In this document: in pieces, positions 1-12,795 of the stretch
Layout of the letters: each line of letters opens with the position of its first letter
Position numbering within the stretch: position 1 is the first letter of the stretch
Source: Mallotus nudiflorus
Lineage: Eukaryota > Streptophyta > Magnoliopsida > Malpighiales > Euphorbiaceae
NCBI GenBank assembly: GCA_947683625.1
Contig: CANTUR010000057.1
Location: 2,044,501 to 2,108,500 of the forward strand
Direction of reading: 5' to 3'
Length of the DNA: 64,000 nt
Notes under the pieces: generated by a model
Database searches by the model: none
Told to the model about the DNA's origin: nothing
Seen by the model: the letters and a program-made list of their open reading frames with translations, nothing else
Translations under genes and position numbers: made by a program

Positions 1-3000
1 ATTAATTTTTTGCTTTATTTAGAAAGTTTTACTTTTTTTTTAATATGATTTACTTGATGGCAATTAAATTGATTTTTTAATAAATTGTTGATTAATTGCA
101 TTTTATTTCTTAAATTTAATGGGTAGTTAAATTTTAAAAATTAAAAAAGCTAAAACTTGAATCATATTGATATTTTTTTCCATTTGCTGTTTATATTTTT
201 CAAAAAATTCTTCATGTTTCTGTGTTTGTATTTTGCCATTGTTAAAATTTTTCATGGATATTTAATACTTTATTATTTTTTTGTTAATTGCTATGGACTT
301 TTTTTTATCATTTGAATTTTTATTTATCTTGAAAAACTTGTACTCTTTAACAAGTTTTTTTTTAAAACTTAATTTAGGTGTAATTTCATTATATTAAAAT
401 TAAGTCCATAAAAAGGCTCATTTACAACTCTAATTTCATTGTTTGGTTCGGTTCAATTCAATTTTTTTTAAATATATACATAAATTGAACTAATTTGAAT
501 AATTTTTACTTCAATTTTATATATTTTTACACTAAACTAAATCCAACAGTACTCATCCTTAAATACAAGTATTTATAATAGTTCAAATTTTTAATACTTT
601 TACTCCACTACCCAACTCATCACCAATCTAAAATTCTAAAACCTCAACCTATTAATAGTTAATCACACAATTATTTTTCAAAACTCATCAGTACTAACTT
701 TTAAAATTACAGCAAAAGTTTTGAAAATACTCACTTTTGAATCTATAATCTGAAAAGGTTTAATGGTTTATAAACTCATACTTAATTAAACTTTTATTAA
801 CATAAATTCTCGCTATTTTTTTACTTATCCCATCAAAAAAGTCTAATAAGAATTCTTACCAACTATGATACTTCCCAACTTTCACAAAAGTTGTATATAC
901 ACACTTAACAATAGCTTTATAAAAAAGAATTTCAAAAACTAAAATTATAAAGTTTTAATGAGCACAATCAACTCTATTAACAATTTGTCTAATATTTTAA
1001 ATGTGATTTTGCAGAGATATACAAGTAGAAGTGAAAACTATCTACTAGCAGTAATAATTTTGAACTCCATTTTTTTTTCTTCTCCATCTAATGTAATTTT
1101 AGATTTTTACCATCTGAATGAGTATTGCATGGTCACTATGAGGTACTCATGATTGTGACCCTTGTAAAACTAGATGTTGGAGCTCAATCTAACTGTTACA
1201 AAGGCTTGTTGAGAGATTGTAATAATGCTTACGGTCATTAGAAGAGACCACGAGAAATTATATCATGATAATTGCAAGGTTGATCACAATTGTGACAACC
1301 CTCTTCACAATCGTGAGCAGGCTCACGAGGTGTCTCGCAATATTTCCTTAACTGGTGAGTGCTTCTTATGATCGTGTCCTAATAGATTTTAAGGGTGTCA
1401 AATTCTCCAATTCAACTTTGTTTTGATTTCTATACAGTTTTATATTGAGCTCTAATTTAAATTCCAACTCAAACACACAAATTAAATGTTTACAATCAAT
1501 TGCTTAAGTTAAAATTAAGGTTGATCAGAAATTAATTTTGGAAGTTATATAACACAAATTTTTTAATTGCTTAATTACATGAGATTACCACTAAAAACTA
1601 TAATAAAACTTTTTTTTTTGAAATTAATAAAAAGTAATGTTAGATATTCTAACTTAAAAGAGGAATTTTGCATTTGTAATGGTTTGAAATTGAACTCCTA
1701 ATTTTTTAATGTCACCAAAAGAATGATGAAGGGACATTAAGAGAACGTGCAGGTAGTCAAGTTTCAATGAGACAGCACTATACATAAGTTTTATCAATGT
1801 CTACTCTAAAATAGTGCCACTCTGTTCATTATCTGCCATAAGCTATATAAATAACGAAAAAATGGATAATTTTTTTTTTTTTTATCATGGGAAATTACAA
1901 CACTATATTACACAACATTACTAATATTATTACAATATTTATCGCAAACTATCACAGATTATCACTATCACAATCTATTACTAATTAACAAACTATTATA
2001 TGTATACATATATATAAATATATTGGTAGGTATTGACAAGGATTTTAAATCCAAGACTTAACATTATCGGATATTAAACCTTGAATTTTTTCAACATATT
2101 CAAAACATATAAAATATATATATATATACATAAAAGCTTGTCAAATTAATAATTAAATTGTGGAGTGTGGGTCTTTTGGTTAAACTTGATAACGATGTAG
2201 AGAAAAAATGGGGATATGAAATTATATTTTATAAAAGACAAAGGATATTATACGTTGATCAAGCTGCAAGCAACCACTTGAAATCAAGTTATTATACACA
2301 ATATTCTTTTTCAAATTAGTTTTCTATTATCATAAATGGAAAAAACATTATATTATTGAATAATTGAGAATTTAACATATACATATAATGTTGTTGTCAT
2401 GATCAATTGTAACCTATTGACATCAAGAAAATTATAGTCATTGAGAAAAAAAAATTTCAATTCATAAATAGAATAAACATATATCATATCATAATATTTT
2501 CTTAAGAAGAAAAATAATAATGAATAAATTTAATACTTAGTCTACATGGAATTATATTTGTTCAATTCACAATTTTTATTAAAATTTATTTCACAAGTAA
2601 TCTTTTTTAAAAAATATATTTGAATCTTACATTTTTACAATATTTTTGAGAAAAAGTCAAAATAATTATCAAATTATTTTCTTGTTGGTATTTGACGTTG
2701 TGTCTATAAATATAAAAATTACTTTTAATAAATTGTCATTTTTGAGGTGGAAATTATCATTGAAAATTGTCATTGACTAATGTGTACGTATGATTTTGTA
2801 AAAGTTCTAGTAAGTATATATTCATATTTTTTTTTTCTCAACCAATAACATCTAAAATTTATTCACTTTTAATCTTTATTTTATTTATTATAATTATAAA
2901 TTTAATTGTCTAATTTAGTTTTATTTAGGTAGAATTACAAGAATGACAAAAACAACCAAACAACAATTTAATATAATTACATATATTATGATTCAAACTT

Positions 3001-3118
3001 CAAATTCAAAATATTAATTAAACGAAAACAAACATCTAATTATAGCTAATTTCAATCGTTGTTGATACACATTAATATATTTTGGTGACAATTGTTATAT
3101 TTATTAAATTATATAAAA
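1..3118. other. AT-rich intergenic DNA, no gene recognised
   Basis: I see no coding exon, RNA gene or intact mobile element here. The only open frames are short and AT-driven. A less AT-rich island at about 1150-1375 holds several short palindrome-like words of the form TCACAATYGTGA and may be the remains of an old LTR; it is described as a finding. Confidence 0.6.
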
Positions 3119-3360
3119 TCTCATTCATTCATTATCACATTCTCATATTCTACATCAAGTCATTATTCCATCATCATACAAGCAAACATTCAACGTTCTA
3201 CATCCTTATTCTTCTATTCTACTATACTCTCACTTCATTATTTTCCCATACGCAATGCTGACTTAAGTTTTGAAGTGTTTGTAGGGAAAACCTCACAAAT
3301 TTACCCAATTCTTCTCATCGATGCAGGTTTCACAAGTAAAGATACGATTCAGAGTTATTA
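3119..3360 (+). repeat. E1 5' LTR, 5'-truncated
   Basis: This stretch matches the last half of the E1 3' LTR (about 12160-12402) over its whole length, including the shared segments around 3130-3200 and 3260-3360. The first half of the LTR is absent: the DNA upstream of about 3119 does not match. It is followed directly by a primer-binding-like sequence that is also found next to the E2 5' LTR. Confidence 0.75.
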
Positions 3361-4680
3361 AGTAGCGGTGTTTGTGGAAAAAACCTAACTCTTCTTGTTT
3401 ATTTCAAAATAAAAAAAAAATCAAAAGTTAGGTATAACCTATCTTTGATTATTGGAAACCTAGCTTTGCAACTTAATCTTTGAACAAATCAACTCTTCCT
3501 AAACCTTTCAATGCAGAAAAAAGCCTTCATATTGGTGTGTCCATTCATTCATTGGGCACCAACTTCATGAGCACTAAATCTTAATTTAATCGAGTACCCG
3601 AGTTTTGTTACTTCCTAACTTGTGGGATTTCTCGAAGCTAGCTATCTCGGAGTAGCTGCTTTATATTATTATTCATTAGCCTTAAATATGATAGCCGAAC
3701 AAGTGACACAACTTGTTAAACAACCGCCCATCTTTACTAACTTCAATGTAAATTCTCTACCCAATCATGTGATGACTTCAATTACTGAGTTTGTGGGATA
3801 ACTCAACTGCTTCAGTTGCATCTAAATCTCCCAAACACAAACTGCTTTTTAATTCGAATCTCACCCTAAACCTGACACCAACACCTAGTAATAGTAACAA
3901 ACTCTTATATACTTCTCCTAAAATACTTCATGAACAACAAGACAAGACTATCATCCTCGTGATATAGTTATTATTATTCTTGTACCAACAAAAATATAAC
4001 TCAGTCCCAGTTTCAGTTTTAGTTCACTTCGCCTTACCTTTTCTTTATTTCTATAAAAAAAAGGAGGATACAAGGATGCTTCATGATTTATGATAATAAC
4101 AATGGTTCAACCTTCATAGCATCTAATGGTGAGATTAAAAGTGGATTACTGAGCATTTTAAGTCCTTGTGAATTGAGATTAAAGCTCTGAGTACCCACCA
4201 ACCGCTTAGCACCGTTAAGTATCAGCAGAGAAACCACCATATTCGAATCTGAGTTGGAAGTCGAAGCCAAGTTTGCAATTTCTCCCTAACGCTGTGAATG
4301 TTTGCCAAACTAAGAGGATTGACATCAAATGAGCAAGGCAATCTGCTTGTAATAACTCAAGTTTTTAAATTATTTTATTTTAAAATAAGATATGCAGTGT
4401 TACTAATTTTAAAATAATATTTTATTATTTTATTATCTTGTAAATTATTATCATTATTATTTTACATTTAATTAATATTTTCTACGTAAATATATGTCTT
4501 TAAGTTATTATTTCGGGAAATACTATTTTATTAATATTTAATTTGGTGCATTAGTATTTTAAATATTAATATTTTAATAAATTACATTATTTAAATGTAA
4601 TTTAATGAGTTGATATATATATATATGCATATATTAGGGTTAATATATGTGTATATTGTTATTTTATTGTTAGTAATATA

Positions 4681-4711
<31 letters not shown>

Positions 4712-4807
4712 GTGTGTGTGTATTTAAATTTGTGGTGTGTGAATTTTGTAGAATATAATAATGTATATTATATTATATAGTTTATTAATTTTTATTATAA
4801 AGTATTA

Positions 4808-4909
<102 letters not shown>

Positions 4910-4920
4910 AAATAAACATA

Positions 4921-5173
4921 AAAACCTCCCCCTCTCTCCTTTTTCCCAATCACCCCTCCCCTCACGTCTACCGTCCGTTTCTTCTCCGGTCAGAGTGCCT
5001 CCCCGCCTTTCGCCGCCTGTCAGCTAGCTCGCCGTCTTCAGCCCTCATCTCCGGCGCCGTTTGAAGCTTTAGTAGCTGAAAAATCCGAAATCAAGCCCTT
5101 CGTCGTTCGTCCCATTTTCGGCCACCTCTGTTTACACCACCGGTCTCATCCTCTTCCCTGAGCACCAGTGAGT
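4921..5173 (+). promoter_or_regulatory. Probable S1 LTR transcription-start region and leader
   Basis: A CT-rich, unusually GC-rich island directly follows the TA tract and ends at a splice-donor-like GTGAGT (5168-5173). The same order (TA-rich tract, CT-rich leader, GTGAGT) is kept in S2. A TA-rich box followed by a pyrimidine-rich leader is the usual look of a plant core promoter, so I infer the LTR promoter lies here. There is no transcript evidence. Confidence 0.4.
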
Positions 5174-8100
5174 GTGTTTGTAAGCTTCATTTCATCCAGT
5201 TTGGTCTAGATTTTGGTGGTGAGCAATTTTAATTTTTGGCCATTCTTGGGTTTTTCATTTTTTTTCGATTATTTTTACTTGATTCATGAGAACAAAAATT
5301 GTTCCCCTTAGCTTAATCTACATCCCAAAATTTTTGTGTGATTTTTGGGAATTATTTTGATTTTTGTGAATTTTTTATTATTTTATTATTTTCGTAAATT
5401 AATTAAATAAATTATGAAATTGTGATTTTTGGTGTTGTTGATGGTTATTGGTAATTTTAGAATTTAATTTATAATTTTCGTGTATTTTTTTAATTTCTAT
5501 AATTATTTTTAGTTTATGTTAGTTTTGAAAATATAGGTTAAATATATATTTAATTAGAAATAATTGGTTAATTAAGTGTATGTGTTCATTTTAATGAATA
5601 ATATGTTGAGAAAATAATTTTTGAGTATTTATATAATTTTTATTGAATTTTTGAATATTTTTAGCATTTTATGTGTATTTTTATATATTAGGGGTAATTT
5701 GGTAGTAATTTTAGTTAAATATTAAATTTAATTGGTTTTAATATTATTTGAGGTATAAAAATGATTTTTACAAATTATTTACTAATTTTAACTAATTAAT
5801 ACTATTTGCAAAAATTATTTTCAAATTATATATAATACACTATTTTTGTAAATAAATCAATTTTTAGTAATTTTTAATATGTTTTTGGACTAATTAAGTA
5901 ATTTGTATTTATAAAAAAAAATTTTATTAATATTTGTGGAACTATCGATAAATATCAATTTTTAATAATATTATATTATTATTAGGGTTTTAAGTAATTA
6001 TTGGTAAAATAATTACTTTTGGTGTTTTAATATTTAAATTGCCATATTTTGGTACTTAAAGGGTATTTTTGGTATTTATTGAATTTTAATATATTTTATT
6101 ATATTTTATTGTGAATTGTGGACCTCGGTTAGGGAAATTTGTAGTTTGGGATCCCAACTAAGGACTTGTGAGAATGCTGGTTTGAAGTGTATTTTTCTTG
6201 CAGGACCGGCTCTACTTTTTAAGTAGAAAGATATCCGTTTTATAAAGGAGGTTCTGCTAAATTTTCGGTAGAATTATCGTCAAACGTGACATCGGGTCTA
6301 ATTCCTATTCTCTGTCTGTGTTAGTAATCCTAGATCGAGTCTCTAGAAGTTAAGTTAGATTTACTATGATTTTCGTTTTGTTTTTTTAGTTACGCCGAGA
6401 CCGAGGCCTAGTGGACTAGGCCCATCGGATCCATCTCGAGGAGCGCACACCTATGAGTTGTTATTTTATATATGCGTGCATTTAGATTGCATGTTTTAGA
6501 AATATATGTTTTAATTGTATGATTTATGCATAAATGACTTAATAAATGCTTAAGTATATTCTAGGTATATTTTTAGTATATTTTCGGTATATTATGAAAT
6601 AAATGCATGTTTTCCTTTTTAATTAAATCTAGATTACCATCAAATATATTATTGGTTTAATTTAATATATTCCATGATTTATTTGAATTGATTTTACGTA
6701 TATATACTTGAAATATACTTAGTTTATTTTAGGTATATTTCTAGTATATATATGGTTTATAATGTTATTTATAATGATATCATGCATTATTTTTTTATGA
6801 ATGAAATGAGTTATTTTAATGAAGGATATCAATAGAACATGTTTCCTAGTGGGCAGCACTATGATCAAGTACGTACCGGTACGACGATAGATTATAGGTT
6901 AAATTACTAACCTATTTGTGGATCATGACTTGATTGATTTGATTGTTGTGTGAGGTGAATGAGAGTGTGATTGCTGGAGCTCGATTGACCTAGTGTCTCG
7001 GGGCCAATCACACTGACAGTCAGACTACTAGAGCTAGATCGACTTAGTGTCTCGAGGCCAGTCTACTGTCAATAAGGATTAAGTGAATTTATTTGGAAAC
7101 AAGTGAGCCTATATGGCTAGCGTGTTGTTTGATGTTATTTGAGGTTGCAATCATTTAGGGTTCTATTTAATCCTTCTCAAACTAATATTTTTTAGTATTA
7201 TAAATAAAGTGATTTTCAGCATCTATGTATACATGTCTGTATATATATTTATTATATACATATAATTGATTGCATTTGACATTTAGTAATGCGTATATAT
7301 ATATTATAACAATTCACTCAGTGAGGTCTGACTCCCTTCTGTTGATGTCTTTACAAGAGAGTCCTTTTCTTCAGACCTTAGTAGTAGACCTATCCGCCAA
7401 ATTTCTTTTGCTCCAACCCTATTATGTAAATCACTTACTTGAGTTTTATTTTGTACTCCAGACGCTGCAATAGTAGTTGTATTTGATTCTGTTGAGAGTT
7501 GTATTTGATTTTATGCATGTATGAGATTTTAATTCAGAGTGTTTCTCTGAAGATTTGTGTTAAGAAATTTTATTTATAATATGAGATGTGATATTATTTT
7601 ATTAAAGGAAGTTGAGGAATTTATTTTATTATTTGAGATTTAATTTATGCTGCATAAATATTTAATTTATTTTATTTTATTGCGTGCTTTTCTTTTAAGG
7701 CTTGCTACGAATTCCAGATTAGAAAGAATTCCCGTTCCCTAGCGCCAGTCATAGCCCCCGGTTTGGGTCGTGACCTGCTGTCTTCTTCAACTCAAAAAAA
7801 TGCCTCATATCTGGTTATAAAATACCAAAGAAAGTAAGAGTTATTGATTGAAAGAAAATGGAAAGAAACTACATTAGATTTTTTAACAGTAGCTCCTAAA
7901 CAAGAACAAACAAGTGACTTCAATTTCATACATAAAAAGAAGAAGTAGAAGACCAACAATAATAAAAATTTCGATGAATCAATATGCCTAAAAATGTTAA
8001 ATGAAGTTCAAAGTAACAGGCACTACAAGGTGTTCGGTAAAAAAAAACTGTAAGTTGACAATGGTGGAAGATTTGGAATAAGAATGGCTCACGAGCCATA

Positions 8101-8292
8101 AGTTAAACTCCGAGTTTTAGCATTACAAAGCATGGACAATTTTAATGCCTTACTGAAGAGACCAACGCATATTTTGGCGAAGCTAACTGATCTTTTGTTC
8201 TTGTCTTCTCACTTCTTCATAGAAAGCTTTTATTGAGCATTGAGTGTCGTAATACTAAAACTTATAGACAATTGAATGTCTGAGTTTGATTC

Positions 8293-9805
8293 TGTTGGGT
8301 TTCGTGATTAAAAAATGCAGTGAAAATTAAAACTTTTAACCACAAACCCTAACCTGGATCCAATTAATTCGATTAAATGATTTAAAACTAGGGTTTTTCA
8401 AATCTTACCACAAACGTGGAAGAGGCAAGACTGTTGGAAGGCAAAGAGAAGGTTCACTCCGGTGACACCTTACCTCGAGCTTTTGATTTTGATAGTTCAG
8501 ATTAAGACATCTCCAAAAGAATCCGTCCTCCACAAGTGTCCACACAAATAGCCCTTGATTAAAATGAAAACTTTATGTGCTAGCACTTCTCTTGATTTCT
8601 CATAAATCAAGAACAAAAACACTCTATGTTTTAGTTTTTCTAAGAGGAGAAAAATGAATTTTGGTGGCTGATAATTGAGTTAGTGAAACCCTAGAGAATA
8701 TAACATATTTATAGACCTCTAATTAGGGTTTCACTAACCAAAACAACTTTTGGTAATTTCTCAATTATTATTATTCTGATTTTATTTAAAATTAAATCAA
8801 ATATAATATCCCATTTATTTAAGATAACCTTTACTTTAAATAAATAAACTATTTATTTATTTCCACAGAGTATATTTGGGCTTCTCAAACCCATATTCAT
8901 TTTTGGGCTTGTTCTAAGTGCGTGACCCTGTAGGTTCACATGACATTGGCAGTGGGCCTTAATTCTCTATTTAGGCCTACAAGTCATAAGTGGCCTCTAT
9001 TAAGACATTATGACTACCCAAGTCATGTGAAGTCAATAATCCAACATAACATAATTTATAATAAATATTGTAATCCCTTTATCAAATGATATCTTGATTG
9101 AATATAAGGCATAGTTTCTGTCATCCTTATATAATTCAATCATATTATTTCTTGACTCTAAGTAAACTGAGAATGATAATTCTTTATCAATTCACTTTAG
9201 CATGACCTTGCATTTTCCTTAGTCTATCTTATCAAGGGGCCCATAGATAACTTACTCAGATTAAATGAGGGATAAATTCCTTCTCAATCACTCACATTCC
9301 TCATATAACTCATTTTATATCCAACAACAATCTATTTAATCATCCTGTTAAAGATAATGTTAGATTATGTCAAAATATATAATAGTTATGTAGAAATCCA
9401 TAATGATTTCAAGGTCAAAGGACTAAATCAATATTATTATAATGAGAATTACTTGTGACAATTATCTATGTAGTATTCTCATACTGGGTTAATCCAGTAC
9501 ATTATTTCCCAAATAAGTACCTATGAGTTGACTTAATATCTCATATTCATGATTAGTAAAACATAATCATCAATCAACATCATACTAGCCATAACATATT
9601 GTTATGACTAGGGATAATTTGAACAGAACTCATATTTAATCTAAAGGTTTTATTATCAGGTCACATACTTGATGACCTTAGTAAGAATTAACTTTTCAAG
9701 TAATTATCAAAACACAAAATGATAATGAAAAATGCCTTTTTAGTAAATAAAATGATAAACTTAAAACATGGTCATACATGATTAACCTAGTGCATATCAC
9801 TAAAA
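8293..9805 (-). mobile_element. S3: 1.5-kb solo LTR inserted in E1
   Basis: On the + strand the segment starts TGTTGGGTTTCG. It is flanked by a perfect 5-bp duplication, gattc (8288-8292 and 9806-9810), and its removal rejoins E1 internal sequence. Read on the minus strand it ends in AACCCAACA, a normal LTR end. Its other end is TTTTAG rather than TG, which would need one base change. A TATA-like TATAAATATG lies on the minus strand at about 8704-8714, roughly two-thirds along the element, as expected for U3/R of an LTR. No coding region is present. It is a different family from S1/S2 and E1/E2, and the superfamily is unassigned. Confidence 0.62.
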
Positions 9806-11170
9806 GATTCTCAGTTCCATTTTAGAACAAGCATTGAGCTTGATTACTAAAAGTCTAGATAGGATACTGAAGACTGATCATGTTGGTCTTTATACAAAGT
9901 TATACCACCAAATCAAATAGCAAAAGATAATGATAAAGGCCTAGTCCCAAAGCTTGAAATTCATTCATCATCAGCAGATTTCAAATGATTTGATTAAAAT
10001 TTCTTGACGATAGAGACTTATTCACTAAGTTTCTTTGCTTTGAAAATTGACTACTCTAAAGCAACTTCAATAGTGAGCAATGAGCAAGCACCAAAGCCTC
10101 AAAGTACTGAGATGATAAGTTGAGCTTTGAGCACTAAACATCCAAGTAACAAGAACATAAATAAGTTTCCATTGAGCATCTAAGCTTTGGATATCCGAGC
10201 ATTATTTTCAAATAAGCATCCACTTTCAGACACCGACTTCATGGGCACTCAGACTCCTAGTAACGAGCCATTATGAAGAGTCAACCATTCACTTCATGAG
10301 CATTCACCAAGCATCCACTGAACCTCTAACGGCTAAGCATCATAGCCATGGATATCTGAGCATCCATATAGCTCTGAGTATCGAACACGAAGAACTATTA
10401 AGTATCAAGCATTGAAAAATAATCGAGCCACTAGTTGTCGCACTTTTGAGCAGCATGAATTTTGATTAATTACAAAAGAAAACAAAAGTGAGTAAAATGT
10501 AGCAAGATGGCAGAGGCACAACTCAAATTATAAGTGTCATAACATATGAAGCTTTCTTTTATCGTTCTCCTTCAAAGTGGATTAACCTGATTATGAAGGA
10601 CATGCATGGGACTTATTTTCCTGATGCAAATAAAATGGGCTAGCATCTTCATTAACTAGAAAACAAGCTACCAAACTATGAGCTTCAAATTCGAGTCTTT
10701 ATATTACTCAAACAATAATACTGTAAAGAAAGGACCAGATTATGAACTCCAACTTCAAATCCAAGTTCCTTCAGGTTATCAACAATTATAGAGTAAATAA
10801 ACGAACATAAATATTTGTTAACTCAAAGGTAGGATAAGAGTACATCAGGAGATAAGTTTCTCTCTCTTTTAAATATTTATTTTTTAATTATTTATTTTCA
10901 TTTTATTCTCATATGAATATTTATAGTTTGTTACACAAGCAGGCTTACACATTTACACCTAGATGTTCATCCAATACATGATTATTATTTATGCATGAAT
11001 ATGCACTAATTACAATAATATACTTTTGAATGCATCAAGGACTAATAATTAATGGAGATCAATCAAGCAATTCCAAAAATTTTCTCTTTTGTTTGATGTA
11101 ACAGAAACACAGACCAAGTTTAATGCAATTGTCAGAAAGTATGACCAAGAAATATTGATTCATTCAATAA

Positions 11171-11600
11171 AAGACTTGGGTCACTTCTATAATACTAAAC
11201 ATCTAAGTCCGGTAACTGAAGCTGGTACCGTCATATCGCTTCGATAGTACTGAGGTTTTAAGATTTAGGTCGCTTCTATAGTACCAAGCATCTAAGTCCA
11301 ATGACTGAAGCCGACACCCTTTTATTACTTTGATAGTACTAAAGTTTCAAGACTTAGGTTGCATTCATAATACCGAGCATCTAAGTCCAATAACTAAAGC
11401 TGACACCCTTAGGTCACTTTGATAGTATTAAGGTTCCCAAACTCGAGTCACTTCTATAGTACTAAGCATTTAATGATTGAAGTTGGCACGTTCAGGTCGC
11501 TTTAATAACATTGAGGTTCAGAAACTTGGGTCATTTTTATATCACCAAGCATCAAAACCCCAGTGACGACTAGTCCTATCAAGTCATTTCTATAATATTG
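11171..11600 (+). repeat. 89-bp tandem repeats in the 3' internal part of E1
   Basis: At least five degenerate units start at 11171, 11260, 11349, 11438 and 11521, giving spacings of 89, 89, 89 and 83 bp. Each unit contains words like CTTCTATAGTACC, AGCATCTAAGTCCA and TTTGATAGTACTGAGG. The array ends about 300 bp before the 3' LTR. The same units occur inverted in E2 (about 23280-23640), so the array belongs to the family and is not a local expansion. Confidence 0.85.
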
Positions 11601-11900
11601 ATAGGTTAATCCCTCGAGTCATTTCATAATAACGAGCATCTTTTATTGAACAATTTACCCATCTAAGTCCAATTGGCACTTCCTAATTATGATATTATGA
11701 TACCATGATTCTAAGATTTGGTATACCGAGCATCTCAATATTCAATAATTGAGGCTGGCCACCCCAGGTCATCATTCAACAACACATGAGATTTTCAGGA
11801 AAGTTTTTTTATCTCAGCATAATAGTCATCTTTTGTGTGATTTTTAAATATCCAGAAATCTTGAATATAAATATTTGAACAAACTTTTGGGGGGGACTCT

Positions 11901-12402
11901 TGATACCCCTCTATATTCATATCCTACTTTAATAAAGGTTATATTCTCCAAAGAGGAAGACTACATGAATAAGAAGAAATCCTAAAGAGGAAGAATACTC
12001 AATTAGGAAGATGATATTTATGTCCTAGAGAAACAAGGATCCCTAATCAAGAAGGAAGTCTATTCTCTCCTAAACAAGGAAATCCTACAAGTATAAGGAA
12101 TCTTATTCCTAAAAGGTTCATATATATCTCTCCATATATATACATCTAATTTCATTTCATATCATTTATGACCATTAATTCTCACATTCTTATATTCTAC
12201 ATCAAGCCATCATTCCATCATTATACAAGTAAACATCTAACATTCTACATCCCTATTCTTTTATTTTACTATACTCTCATTTTATTATTTCCTCATATGC
12301 AATACTGACTTAAGCTTTGGAGTGTTTATGGGGAAAACCCCATAAATTCACCCAACTATTCTCATAGATGCACGTTCCATAAGTAAATATACGATTCAGA
12401 GT
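11901..12402 (+). repeat. E1 3' LTR, interrupted near its end by E2
   Basis: It starts TGATACCC after a polypurine run and holds a TA-rich TATA-like stretch at about 12119-12146. At AGAGT (12398-12402) it is broken by the insertion of E2. The last five bases (TATTA) are found beyond E2 at 25738-25742, giving a full LTR of about 507 bp. Confidence 0.8.
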
Positions 12403-12795
12403 TGGTAACTTCGAATTGAATCTCTTGTTATGGAACCTGCATCGATGAGAAGAATGTGTGAAAGGGGTAGGGTTTCCCCTACAAACACTCTGAAGATTAA
12501 GTCAATATTTGTATGAAGAAATAATAATAAAATGAATAAAGTAGAATAACAAGATGTTAGATGATTGTGGGTGATGAGATTATGGCATGATGACTTGATG
12601 TAAAGTATGAGAATATGAGAATAAATTATCTCTCCCCTTTTATGAGATGTATATATAGGAGAAATTATAAATAAACCTGAGAGGAATAAGATTCTGTAGT
12701 CTTGTAAGATTGCTTTGATTATGAGAGAATAGACTTCTTCTATAGAATAATCTTCCTTTTTTGGAGGACAATGATCCTTATTAGAATAGGAACAT
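12403..12795 (-). repeat. E2 3' LTR, distal part
   Basis: This is the inverted LTR and abuts the E1 LTR head to head. The remaining 15 bp, up to the start TGATACCC on the minus strand, lie beyond the copia element at 22987-23001. Confidence 0.8.
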
